From assembly GCA_022647565.1 (NCBI GenBank), contig JALCLA010000001.1:1413117-1477116 (forward strand): a stretch of DNA of 64,000 nucleotides, given 5' to 3'. A model generated the notes under the pieces. The model was not told the origin of the DNA and made no database searches. It saw only the letters and a program-made list of their open reading frames with translations. This document shows positions 1 through 8,581 of this stretch, piece after piece. Numbering within the stretch: position 1 is the stretch's first letter; each line of letters starts with the position of its first letter. This DNA comes from Chiayiivirga sp. (GTDB taxonomy: Bacteria > Pseudomonadota > Gammaproteobacteria > Xanthomonadales > Xanthomonadaceae). The translations under genes and the position numbers were made by a program.

Positions 1-2
1 CG

Positions 3-1178
3 CAGTTGCAGGTGCAGGCTCTGGTGTTGTGCCCGACGCGTGAACTTGCCGATCAGGTCGGCAAGCAGCTGCGCAAGCTCGCCACTGGCATCGCCAATCT
101 CAAACTGCTCACCCTCACCGGCGGCGTGGCCTTGGGGCCGCAACTGGCCTCGCTGGCTGCGCACCCGCCGCAGGTCGTGGTCGGCACGCCGGGGCGGGTG
201 CAGGAACTGATGCGCAAGAAGGCGCTCGACTTGCGCCGCGTGCGGGTTGTGGTGCTGGACGAGGGCGACCGCATGCTCGACATGGGTTTCGAGGAACCGA
301 TCCGCGAAATTGTCGGCAAGACGCCCAAGGATCGCCAGACGATGCTTTTTTCGGCCACGTTTCCCGAGGCGATCCGGGCCATCGGACGCGCCTCGATGCG
401 CGATCCGGTGGAGGTGACGGTGGAAGGCGCGTCCGACGCGCCGGTCATCGATCAGCGCTTCTTCGAGGTCGAACCGGCGCAGAAGGCCGCGGCGCTGGCC
501 GGCTTGCTGCTGGAATATCGGCCCGAGTCGGCGGTGGTGTTCTGCAACATGCGGCGTGATTGCGATGAAGTGGTGTCGTCGCTCTCGCATCTGGGATTCT
601 CCGCGCTGGCCTTGCACGGCGACATCGAGCAGCGCGATCGCGACGAAGTGCTGGTGCGCTTCGCCAACCGCAGCTGCAACGTGCTGGTCGCCAGCGACGT
701 CGCCGCGCGCGGGCTGGACGTGCATGAACTCGGCGCGGTGATCAATTACGACGTGCCCACCGACCCGGATGTCTACGTGCATCGCATCGGGCGCACCGGT
801 CGCGCAGGCCGTGAAGGTCTGGCCCTGAGTCTGTGCACGTCGCGCGAACGACCGCGCGCGCTGGCGCTGGAACAGCATCTTGGCACGCCACTGCGCTGGC
901 ATCGCGCCACGCTCGCCGCGCTGCGGCCGCACAGCGCGCCGCCGGCCGCGACGGTGACGCTGCGCATCGATGCGGGCCGGACCGACAAGCTGCGGCCCGG
1001 CGACATCGTCGGCGCGATTACCGGCGACGCCGGCTTGCCGGCCGATGCGATCGGCAAGATCGATGTGTTTGCCACGCGCAGCTACGTCGCGATCCGGCGC
1101 AAAGAGGCTGACAAGGCACTGGCGCGATTGCAGGCTGGCAAGATCAAGGGGCGCAAGCTGCGCGTCAGTCGGCTTTGA
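3..1178 (+). CDS. dbpA: DEAD-box RNA helicase DbpA-like, 5' truncated
   Basis: ATP-dependent RNA helicase; DbpA family members act on 23S rRNA in large-subunit assembly. The gene runs in from the left edge, so the Q motif and Walker A (motif I) lie outside. Visible in order are PTRELA (Ia), TPGR (Ib), motif II written DEGD rather than DEAD, SAT (III), ASDVAARGLD (V) and HRIGRTGRAG (VI). The last ~75 residues, with an RPGDIVGAI-type strand and a GRKLRV end, match the C-terminal DbpA RNA-binding domain, which is what points to DbpA rather than another DEAD helicase. The 3' end overlaps the convergent M23 peptidase gene by 14 bp. Confidence 0.88.
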   Translation, partial: QLQVQALVLCPTRELADQVGKQLRKLATGIANLKLLTLTGGVALGPQLASLAAHPPQVVVGTPGRVQELMRKKALDLRRVRVVVLDEGDRMLDMGFEEPIREIVGKTPKDRQTMLFSATFPEAIRAIGRASMRDPVEVTVEGASDAPVIDQRFFEVEPAQKAAALAGLLLEYRPESAVVFCNMRRDCDEVVSSLSHLGFSALALHGDIEQRDRDEVLVRFANRSCNVLVASDVAARGLDVHELGAVINYDVPTDPDVYVHRIGRTGRAGREGLALSLCTSRERPRALALEQHLGTPLRWHRATLAALRPHSAPPAATVTLRIDAGRTDKLRPGDIVGAITGDAGLPADAIGKIDVFATRSYVAIRRKEADKALARLQAGKIKGRKLRVSRL

Positions 1179-2091
1179 CTGCGCGTTGCGGTGCGGTCGC
1201 CGCTGCCGGCATCGGCGGCGCGAGCAGTTGCGGATCGAGCCGCACCTCGAACCAGTTCAGGCCCCAGTGCATGTGTGGCCCGGTGGCGCGTCCGGTGGCG
1301 CCGATCTCACCCAGCAGGTCGCCTTGCTTCACCGCTTGCCCGACGCGCACGTCGATCCGGCTCAGGTGCAGGAATGTGGAGGAAACCCCGTGGCCGTGGT
1401 CGAGCACGAGGGTGCCGCCAGTCAGGTACAGGTCGGCGTTCGCGAAGCTGATCAGCCCGGCAGCAGGCGCGCGCAGGGGTGTTCCCGTGGCCGCCGCCAC
1501 GTCAGTGCCCGAGTGTGGCGTTCCCGGCTTGCCGTTGTAACTGCGGGCGCTGCCGAAGCGTCCGCTGATGCGGCCTTGCACCGGCCAGATGAAGTCGGCA
1601 ACGAAATCGCTGCGCGCATCATCGCGCCCCCGCACGGCGGCAACGGCGGCCTGTTCGCGCGCGATGCGCGCCGCGATCTCCGGTGGCGGATCGACGGTGC
1701 GTGGCGGCACGCCGCGGATGTGCTCCACCGGCCACTGGCGCGGGACGACGTCGAGGCGATGCTCGATCCATCCGCTGGCCGGCTGCTTTATCCGCAAGAC
1801 GGCCGGGCCGACGGCATCGCGCCCGATGCCGAACACGAAGCTGCCGTAGGGCGTGACGCGCAAGGTCCGGCCGGCGTATTCGACGATGGCCGCAGGGTGG
1901 GTGACACCGAGTACCAGCGCGCCCTGCGAGGCCGATTTCGGCAACACCGTGTGGCGCACGGGAATGGCACCGCCACCACCGATCGGCTCGGGCTCGGCTT
2001 TCTTCGCGGCCAACGCGATCGGCGCACACGCCAGCGCGATGGCGATTCCCGCACCCCAGCGCCATGCCCGCAGGCCGCGGGCTGGACTCAT
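1165..2091 (-). CDS. M23 family metallopeptidase, exported
   Basis: Predicted periplasmic zinc endopeptidase of the lysostaphin-like M23 family, whose members cut peptidoglycan crosslinks or act as amidase activators. The 308-residue product starts with a basic stretch and a hydrophobic signal segment ending in an Ala-rich cleavage region (about residues 12-28). The C-terminal half has the M23 signature: HSGTD (HxxxD), then HMHWGL (HxH), so the catalytic set looks complete. The chosen ATG overlaps the stop of the upstream dihydroorotase as ATGA, implying translational coupling; an in-frame extension upstream is just the other gene's shadow. Whether it is an enzyme or an activator cannot be told from sequence. 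Confidence 0.88.
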   Translation of the reverse strand: MSPARGLRAWRWGAGIAIALACAPIALAAKKAEPEPIGGGGAIPVRHTVLPKSASQGALVLGVTHPAAIVEYAGRTLRVTPYGSFVFGIGRDAVGPAVLRIKQPASGWIEHRLDVVPRQWPVEHIRGVPPRTVDPPPEIAARIAREQAAVAAVRGRDDARSDFVADFIWPVQGRISGRFGSARSYNGKPGTPHSGTDVAAATGTPLRAPAAGLISFANADLYLTGGTLVLDHGHGVSSTFLHLSRIDVRVGQAVKQGDLLGEIGATGRATGPHMHWGLNWFEVRLDPQLLAPPMPAAATAPQRAVKAD

Positions 2092-3437
2092 CGTGCAAAC
2101 TCCAGCCGCTGTCCGTTGGCGGCACCGATCAAGCGCGCCCCGTCCCACACCAGTTCGCCGTTGACAAAGGTGGCGGCCACGCGCGAGCGGAAACGCAGGC
2201 CCTCGAACGGCGACCAGCCGCATTTGGACAGAACGTGTTCACGCTTGACCTCGTACGGATCGTTGCCGTCGACCAGCACCAGATCGGCGAAATAGCCTTC
2301 GCGCAGGTAGCCGCGCTCGGCCACGTCGAACAGTTGCGCCGGGGCGTGGACAAACTTCTGCACCACGGTGGCGATGCCGAAGTGACCTTCGTGCACGCAT
2401 TCAAGCGCCGCCACCAGAGCCTCCTGCACCAGCGGCAGGCCGGACGGCGCTTGTGCGTAGGGCTGCTGTTTTTCCTGCAGCGTGTGGGGGGCGTGATCGG
2501 TGGCGAGCACGTCGATGCGATCCTCGGCCAGGGCACGCAGCAACGCGGCGCGGTCGCTTGCGTCCTTGACCGCCGGGTTGCACTTGATGAAATTGCCGCG
2601 GGTGGCGTAGTCCTCGCGCGCGAAGCGCAGGAAATGCACGCAGGTTTCGGCCGTGATGCGCTTGCGCACGCCCTTCGCGTCGATCAGCGGGCCGGCTTCG
2701 AACAAGGCCAGCTCGTCGGCGGTGCTGATGTGCAGCACGTGCAGGCGAGTGCCGTGCTTGCGTGCCAGGGCCACCGCCAGTTCGCTCGACTTCAGGCAGG
2801 CCTCGCGCGAGCGCAAATCCGGGTGCATCGCCACCGGGATGGCGTCACCGTACCGCGCGCGCGCCGCCGCAACGGCTGCGTCGATCATCGGCGTGTCTTC
2901 GCAGTGGGTGATGATCGGCGTCGGTGCCTCGCGGAAGATGCCATCGAGGATGTCGGGATTGTCCACCAGCATGTTGCCCGTGGAAGCACCCATGAACACC
3001 TTGATGCCGGGCGCGGATTTCGGATCTAGTCGGCGCACCGCCTCAAGGTTGTCGTTGCTGGCGCCCAGGTAGAAAGCGAAGTTGGTTCGGCAGCGACCGG
3101 CGGCGCGGCGGTACTTGTCCTCCAGCGCCGTTGCATCCAGCGTGGGCGGCTTGGTGTTGGGCATGTCCATCACCGAGGTGATGCCGCCGGCCACCGCGGC
3201 AGCGGATTCGGTGGCCAGATCGCCCTTGTGCTCCAGGCCGGGTTCGCGGAAGTGCACCTGGTCGTCGATCAGGCCGGGTAGGAGCCAGCGCCCGGCGGCG
3301 TCGAGTACCTGCTCGCCCGGGCGGGCCGAAAGGTTGCTGCCGATGCGTTCGATGCGGGTACCGCGCACGCGCAGGTCGGCGTCGAATTCGCGCCCCTCGT
3401 TGACGAGGCGGGCATTGCGGATCAGCCAGTCGGACAT
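2088..3437 (-). CDS. pyrC: Dihydroorotase-type amidohydrolase
   Basis: Cyclic amidohydrolase of the class I dihydroorotase group, converting carbamoyl-aspartate to dihydroorotate in pyrimidine synthesis. 449 residues, normal for the class. Conserved elements include the N-terminal metal region IDDQVHFREPG, DMPNT, GIKVFMGAS (the position of the carbamylated Lys), THCED, LHVLHIST and ATDHAPH. The first region is unusual: the canonical HxH is QxH here. I recall a branch (Bacteroidetes, some xanthomonads) with the same change, so activity is not excluded. It is the first gene of a two-gene unit with the M23 peptidase. A non-dihydroorotase role (hydantoinase-like) remains possible. Confidence 0.82.
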   Translation of the reverse strand: MSDWLIRNARLVNEGREFDADLRVRGTRIERIGSNLSARPGEQVLDAAGRWLLPGLIDDQVHFREPGLEHKGDLATESAAAVAGGITSVMDMPNTKPPTLDATALEDKYRRAAGRCRTNFAFYLGASNDNLEAVRRLDPKSAPGIKVFMGASTGNMLVDNPDILDGIFREAPTPIITHCEDTPMIDAAVAAARARYGDAIPVAMHPDLRSREACLKSSELAVALARKHGTRLHVLHISTADELALFEAGPLIDAKGVRKRITAETCVHFLRFAREDYATRGNFIKCNPAVKDASDRAALLRALAEDRIDVLATDHAPHTLQEKQQPYAQAPSGLPLVQEALVAALECVHEGHFGIATVVQKFVHAPAQLFDVAERGYLREGYFADLVLVDGNDPYEVKREHVLSKCGWSPFEGLRFRSRVAATFVNGELVWDGARLIGAANGQRLEFAR

Positions 3438-3467
3438 GAGAGGGCCAGCTCCGGGAGGAAAAGCCGA

Positions 3468-3737
3468 TTATGGCGCGTCGCGGGGCTCGCTTCGGCGTTT
3501 GGCGCGCGCTGCGCGTGTTTCGAGGGTTTCGGGCACCGGGTCGTAGCCCCCTGCGTTGAGCGGGTGGCAGCGTCCGATCCGGTGCAGGGCGAGCCAGCCG
3601 CCGCGCAGATGGCCGTGGCGCCGGATCGCTTCCATCGCGTATTCCGAGCAACTCGGGTGAAAGCGGCAGCGCGGCCCGAGCAAAGGGCTGACGAAACGCT
3701 TGTAGCCGCGTAGCAGCCAGATCAACGGGGAAGTCAT
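3468..3737 (-). CDS. yidD: Membrane protein insertion efficiency factor YidD
   Basis: Small peripheral membrane protein that assists YidC-dependent insertion. 89 residues; the family signature is clear: a hydrophobic/basic start ([15 protein letters not shown]), then [12 protein letters not shown] and [15 protein letters not shown]. The ATG at 3737 gives the family's usual length; the open frame continues upstream but without family similarity. In most bacteria yidD sits between rnpA and yidC; here it stands alone between dihydroorotase and dksA, transcribed divergently from dksA. Confidence 0.93.
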   Translation of the reverse strand: MTSPLIWLLRGYKRFVSPLLGPRCRFHPSCSEYAMEAIRRHGHLRGGWLALHRIGRCHPLNAGGYDPVPETLETRAARAKRRSEPRDAP

Positions 3738-3765
3738 GCGCGGTAGAATGCTCGGATTGCCACGG

Positions 3766-3794
3766 TTGCCGTGGTCACCCGGACAAGCTATAAC
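3766..3794 (+). promoter_or_regulatory. Probable sigma-70 promoter of dksA
   Basis: TTGCCG (3766-3771) and TATAAC (3789-3794) are separated by exactly 17 bp and point at the dksA-like gene, giving a leader of about 40 nt. Confidence 0.6.
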
Positions 3795-3841
3795 ACGCGC
3801 CCTTCGGGGCTCAATCCACGCCCGCATCAAGGTCAGAGATC

Positions 3842-4834
3842 GTGGCAGCCAAGACCAAACCTACGAAAAAACCGGCCAGCAAGCCGGCCAAGAAGTCCGC
3901 CAAGCCGGCCGCCAAGGCCAAGACGGCGGCAAAACCGGTCAAATCGGCCGCCAAGCCGGGCAAGCCGGCCGCCAGCAAGGCGAAGGCCAAGCCCAGCGCG
4001 GCCAAGAAGCCGGCGGCAAAGGCAGCCCCATCCAAGAAGGCCGCAGCCAAGCCGAGCGCAGTCAAGCGCCTTGCCGGAGCCATTGCCAAGATCGTGAAGC
4101 CGGCGGCCAAGCCAGCTGCGAAGCCAGTGGCCAAGTCTGCGGCCAAGCCAGTTGCCAAGCCCACCGCCAAACCAGCGCCTAAGGCGCCAGTCAAACCAGC
4201 GCCTGTGAAAGCAGTCGCGCCCGCGTCTGCGCCGGAACGCAAGGACGCCAAGAAATCCGCAGGGAATGCGATGAATCCAGCCAAAGCACCGCGTCTCGCG
4301 GTGGAATCCGCACCGGCCGTCAAGCCCGCGCCCGCGCCGCGCGATGTCGGCGTCAAGGCCACGGCGGTCAAGCCGCGCCGCGCCCCGACCCAGACCGAGC
4401 CCACGATCAACCCGATTCCGGTGCGCGTCGACCTGCCCAAGGGCTACAAGCCCAAGGCCGGCGAGGAGTATATGGGCCCGTACCAGCTCGAGTACTTCCG
4501 CCAGAAGCTGATGGCGTGGCGGGCGGAGTTGGTGGAGGAATCCAAGCAGACCATCGACAACCTGCGCGAGGAAGTGCGCGATGTCGGCGACGACGCCGAA
4601 CGCGCCACGCGCGAAACCGAGAACTCGCTGGAGCTGCGCACCCGCGATCGCTATCGCAAGCTGATCTCCAAGATCGAGAAGGCGCTCAAGCGCATCGACG
4701 ATGGCGCCTACGGCTACTGCGAGGAAACCGGCGAGGAAATCGGCATCGATCGCCTCGAGGCGCGCCCCATTGCCACGCTTTGCCTCGATGCGCAGGAGCG
4801 TTGGGAACACCGCCAGAAGCTGATGGGCGACTAA
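3842..4834 (+). CDS. dksA: DksA family RNA polymerase-binding regulator with long Lys/Ala/Pro N-terminal tail
   Basis: DksA binds the RNA polymerase secondary channel and, with ppGpp, controls rRNA and amino-acid promoters. Only the last ~140 of 330 residues form the DksA core: coiled coil, then [12 protein letters not shown] and the LEARP...LCLDAQE globular part. The zinc site is degenerate, C-x2-T and C-x2-A in place of four Cys. The first ~180 residues are low-complexity repeats of AAKP/KPAAK type, resembling histone H1-like tails, and are encoded by a GC-rich repetitive stretch (about 3845-4260). Start is GTG with AAGG upstream. I recall similar extended DksA proteins in xanthomonads. The tail probably binds nucleic acid (inference). 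Confidence 0.88.
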   Translation: MAAKTKPTKKPASKPAKKSAKPAAKAKTAAKPVKSAAKPGKPAASKAKAKPSAAKKPAAKAAPSKKAAAKPSAVKRLAGAIAKIVKPAAKPAAKPVAKSAAKPVAKPTAKPAPKAPVKPAPVKAVAPASAPERKDAKKSAGNAMNPAKAPRLAVESAPAVKPAPAPRDVGVKATAVKPRRAPTQTEPTINPIPVRVDLPKGYKPKAGEEYMGPYQLEYFRQKLMAWRAELVEESKQTIDNLREEVRDVGDDAERATRETENSLELRTRDRYRKLISKIEKALKRIDDGAYGYCEETGEEIGIDRLEARPIATLCLDAQERWEHRQKLMGD

Positions 4835-4856
4835 GCCTGGCGTCGAGCCGGCGTAA

Positions 4857-4888
4857 CGAAAAAGCCCCGCACCTGCGGGGCTTTTTCG
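4857..4888. terminator. Bidirectional intrinsic terminator between dksA and ppx
   Basis: Perfect hairpin with a GCCCCGC stem flanked by A and T runs on both sides, placed between two convergent genes; it can end transcription from either direction. Confidence 0.9.
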
Positions 4889-4910
4889 TGGCTGGCTCTG
4901 CATTGCCGGA

Positions 4911-6440
4911 TCAGGCGGCGCGCACGGTGAAGCGAATCCCCACGTCGTCCAGGTACTCGCGCTCGGTGTCGAGGTCCGAGCGGGTCAGGGCATGGCCGTC
5001 GAGCCAACCACGCGGAATCCGCAACTGCGCGGACTTGTCTCCGACCGCCAGCGCCAGCGGCGGCAGCGGTTCGCGGTCGTGGCTACGGTGCAGCAGGGCG
5101 GCAAGGCGCAGCAGCACGACCAGGCGTAGCGCCGGCTGGGCCAGGCGTTCGGGCAGGCTGCCAATCGTGCTGGCGGAAATCGAACGGCGCTGGCAGCGAA
5201 CCAGGGCCGCCAGCAGTTGTTGCTCCTGGCGCGAGAAACCGGCGATGTCGGAGTGTTCCAGCAGGTACGCGCCATGCACGTGGTGCTGGCTGTGGGCGAT
5301 GACCAGGCCGATTTCGTGGATGCGCGCGGCCCAGCCCAGCATGCGTTCTTCGTCGCCGTCCAGGCCCCAGGACTCCGCAACCTGGTCGAACAGCGCCAGC
5401 GCCGTGGCTTCGACCCTCGCGGCGTGCTCCAGGTCCACGCCATAGCGTTGCGCCAGCGCCGCGAGCGAGGCATCGCGCGGATCGCGTTGCTGCGCACGCC
5501 CCAGCATGTCGTGCAGCACGCCCTCGCGCATCGCGGTATCGCAGACCTGCATGCGCTTGAGGCCGAGTTCCTTGAAGCAGGCCTCCAGGATGAGCAGTCC
5601 TCCTGCGATCACCGGGCGACGGTCTTCCGAGAGGCCGGGCAGGGCGATTGCGTCAACGTGCTCGAACGCCAGCAGGGCATCGCGAGCCTTTTCCAGTGCG
5701 GTGTCGGTGATCGCGCCACGCACCAGTTTCATCCCGGCGACGATCTGGCCCACGGCGCGGATGGTGCCGGAGGAGCCGATGGTTTCCTGCCAGCCGCGTT
5801 CGCGATAGGTGGCCGCGAACTGCTGGAATTCGGCCGAGACCTCGGTGACGCCTTCCTTCCAGCGCTTGCGCGACAGCTTGCCGTCGGGAAAGAAGCGCCG
5901 GGTCGAGGCGACGCAACCCATCTGCAGGCTTTCGCGTTCGAGTGGTTCGAAGCCGTGGCCGATGATGAACTCGGTCGAGCCGCCACCGATGTCGATGACC
6001 AGCCGTTGCTTGTTCTTGGGCGGAAGGCCTTGTGCCACGCCGAGGTAGATCAGGCGCGCTTCCTCGCGGCCCGACACGATCTCGATGCCGTGTCCCAGTG
6101 CGGTCTCGGCCGGCACCAGGAAGGACTGCGGGTTGCGCATCGCCCGCACCGAGTTGGTGGCGATGGCACGCACGCGGTGCGGCGGCATGGTGCGGATGCG
6201 TTCGCCGAAGCGAGCCAGGCACGCCAGGCTGCGCTCCAGTGCGTCCGGCGCGAGTCCGCCCTCGCCATCCAGGCCCGCCGCCATGCGCACCGTCTCGCGC
6301 AATCGGTCGACGATGCGCAACTGCCCGAGCAGGTAGCGCGCCACCACCATGTGGAAGCTGTTCGAGCCGAGATCGACGGCGGCGAGCAGGTCGCCGTCCT
6401 TCAACGCGCTCGCATCGGGAGCCAGGCCGGTCAGTGGCAT
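4911..6440 (-). CDS. ppx: Exopolyphosphatase / pppGpp phosphatase family
   Basis: Releases phosphate from polyphosphate ends, or hydrolyses pppGpp; the two activities cannot be separated by sequence alone. 509 residues, matching long Ppx with a C-terminal HD-like region. ASKHA-fold motifs are visible: AVDLGSNSFHM near residue 20, ATNSVR, VSGREEARLIY, and VIDIGGGSTEF near residue 150, plus GSSGT. The start overlaps the end of ppk by 10 bp, so this is the last gene of a polyphosphate unit. The C-terminal part carries the HEIG/HS..HH residues of the HD-type extension. Confidence 0.93.
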   Translation of the reverse strand: MPLTGLAPDASALKDGDLLAAVDLGSNSFHMVVARYLLGQLRIVDRLRETVRMAAGLDGEGGLAPDALERSLACLARFGERIRTMPPHRVRAIATNSVRAMRNPQSFLVPAETALGHGIEIVSGREEARLIYLGVAQGLPPKNKQRLVIDIGGGSTEFIIGHGFEPLERESLQMGCVASTRRFFPDGKLSRKRWKEGVTEVSAEFQQFAATYRERGWQETIGSSGTIRAVGQIVAGMKLVRGAITDTALEKARDALLAFEHVDAIALPGLSEDRRPVIAGGLLILEACFKELGLKRMQVCDTAMREGVLHDMLGRAQQRDPRDASLAALAQRYGVDLEHAARVEATALALFDQVAESWGLDGDEERMLGWAARIHEIGLVIAHSQHHVHGAYLLEHSDIAGFSRQEQQLLAALVRCQRRSISASTIGSLPERLAQPALRLVVLLRLAALLHRSHDREPLPPLALAVGDKSAQLRIPRGWLDGHALTRSDLDTEREYLDDVGIRFTVRAA

Positions 6441-8500
6441 AGTTTCGCCAGCAGCGCATCCTGGGCCGAATGCGGCATCGTGCCCGGCTCGGGCTCGATG
6501 TGCCGGTAGCTGCCGTCGGACATCAGTTGCCAGGCCTGCACGTTGTCGGAGAGGTAGTTCGCCAGTTCCTCGGAATAGACCCGCTCGGCCAGGGCCGGGT
6601 CCAGGATCGGGAAACAGGTCTCGATCCGGCGCAGCAGGTTGCGCTCCATCCAGTCGGCGCTGGAGCACCAGATCTCGGGTGCCGCATCGTTCTGGAACCA
6701 GTACACGCGACTGTGTTCGAGGAAACGACCGACCAGCGAGCGCACCCGGATGTGGTCCGACACGCCGGCCACGCCCGGCCGCAATGCGCAGGCGCCGCGC
6801 ACGATGAGTTCGATCTGCACGCCGGCGCGCGACGCTTCGTACAGCGCGCGGATCACGCCGGCTTCGTTCAGCGCATTCATCTTGGCGATGATCTTCGCCG
6901 GCTTGCCTTCGCGCGCATGCGTCGCCTCGCGCTCGATCTTCCTGAGCAAGGCCTTGTGCAGGGTGAAGGGCGACTGCAGCACGCGCTTGAGCTTGTAGGC
7001 CGGCGCCAGCCCGGACATCTGCTGGAACAGCCGGTGCACGTCTTCGCCGATGTCGGCATCGGCCGTCATCAAGCCGATGTCGGTGTAGGCGCGCGCCGTG
7101 CCGGCGTGGTAGTTGCCGGTGGACAGGTGCGCATAGCGCTGCAGCTTGCGCCCTTCGCGCCGCACGATCAGCAGCATCTTGGCGTGGGTCTTGTAGCCGA
7201 CCACGCCGTAGACCACTTGCACGCCGGCTTCCTGCAGCCGGTCCGCGAGCCGGATGTTGGCCTCCTCGTCGAAGCGCGCGCGCAATTCGATCACCACGGT
7301 GACGTCCTTGCCGTTGCGCGCAGCTTCGATCAGGTGGTTGACCAGCACCGAGTCCTTGCCGGCCCGGTACAGGGTCTGCTTGATCGCGAGCACGCTCGGA
7401 TCCTGCGCGGCCTGCTTCACCAGTTCGATCACGCTGGCGAAGCTGTCGTAGGGATGGTGCAGCAACACGTCGCCGCGACGGATCGTGTCGAACAGTTCGT
7501 CGCCGTCGATCTTGGGGTGCTGGCGCGGCTTGAACGCGGGGAATTTCAGTTCGGGCCGGTCAACCAGGTCGTAGACCGCGATCACGCGGTTGAGATTCAC
7601 CGGGCCGTTGATGCGGTAGACCGCGTTCTCCGGCAGTTCGAAGTTCTTTAGCAGCATGCGGACGATCGGCTTGGGGCAGTTTTCCGCGATCTCCAGGCGC
7701 ATCGCGCGCGCGAACCCGCGTCCGGCCAGTTCGCCCTTGAGCGCATGTGCGAGGTTCTCGACTTCCTCCTCGTCCACCAGCAGTTCCGAGTTGCGCGTGA
7801 CGCGGAACTGGTAGGCGCCCTTGACCTCCATGCCCGGGAACAGATCGTCGACGAAGCTCGACAGCACCGCCGACAGCAGCACGAAGTCGTGCGCCCCGCC
7901 GGAGATTTCCGGCGGCAGGTGGATGATGCGCGGCAACGAGCGCGGCGCCCGCACGATGGCCATGTTGCCGGCGCGGCCGAAGGCGTCCTTGCCCTGCAAC
8001 ACCACCACGATGTTGAGGCTCTTGTTGAGGATGCGCGGGAACGGATGCACCGGGTCCAGCCCGAGCGGCGACAGCACCGGCAGGATTTCGTCGTCGAAGT
8101 ATTTCTTCAGCCAGCGCTTCTGCTTCGCGTTCCAGGATTCGCGCGTGAGGATGCGCACGCCGGCGCTGGAGAGCGCCGGCCGCAAGGTGTCGTTCCAGTA
8201 TTGGTACTGGCGCCGGACCAGTTCCCCGGCCTTCTCGTGGATTGCCTTGAGCGCGGTGGCGGGAGGGATCGCGTCGGGCGGCAAGGGGCCGCCGTAGTCG
8301 AGCTGGTGCCGCACCGCGGCCACGCGGATCTCGAAGAATTCGTCTAGGTTGGTGCAGGAAATGCACAGGTAGCGCAGTCGATCCAGCAGCGGGATGCGCT
8401 CATCCATGGCCTGCGCCAGCACCCGGAAATTGAACTCCAGCTGCGACAGTTCGCGGTTGATGTAGAGCGCCGGGTCGAGCAGGTCGCGCGGTTTGGACAT
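6431..8500 (-). CDS. ppk: Polyphosphate kinase 1
   Basis: Reversibly polymerises the gamma-phosphate of ATP into inorganic polyphosphate. 689 residues, full family length. N-terminal domain begins with YINRELSQLEFN; later FDEEANIRLADRLQEAG and the histidine region HLSTGNYH carry the autophosphorylated His and PLD-like fold. Directly followed by ppx with overlap and preceded by phoR (81 bp gap), so phosphate sensing and polyphosphate turnover are adjacent. Confidence 0.96.
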   Translation of the reverse strand: MSKPRDLLDPALYINRELSQLEFNFRVLAQAMDERIPLLDRLRYLCISCTNLDEFFEIRVAAVRHQLDYGGPLPPDAIPPATALKAIHEKAGELVRRQYQYWNDTLRPALSSAGVRILTRESWNAKQKRWLKKYFDDEILPVLSPLGLDPVHPFPRILNKSLNIVVVLQGKDAFGRAGNMAIVRAPRSLPRIIHLPPEISGGAHDFVLLSAVLSSFVDDLFPGMEVKGAYQFRVTRNSELLVDEEEVENLAHALKGELAGRGFARAMRLEIAENCPKPIVRMLLKNFELPENAVYRINGPVNLNRVIAVYDLVDRPELKFPAFKPRQHPKIDGDELFDTIRRGDVLLHHPYDSFASVIELVKQAAQDPSVLAIKQTLYRAGKDSVLVNHLIEAARNGKDVTVVIELRARFDEEANIRLADRLQEAGVQVVYGVVGYKTHAKMLLIVRREGRKLQRYAHLSTGNYHAGTARAYTDIGLMTADADIGEDVHRLFQQMSGLAPAYKLKRVLQSPFTLHKALLRKIEREATHAREGKPAKIIAKMNALNEAGVIRALYEASRAGVQIELIVRGACALRPGVAGVSDHIRVRSLVGRFLEHSRVYWFQNDAAPEIWCSSADWMERNLLRRIETCFPILDPALAERVYSEELANYLSDNVQAWQLMSDGSYRHIEPEPGTMPHSAQDALLAKLCH

Positions 8501-8581
8501 GGGTGGGAGCGGCCAGGGAGTCGCGGCGAGCGCGGACGAGTCGCTAGAGCATACTGGCTCGCGACGACGGTTTGATGGCGA

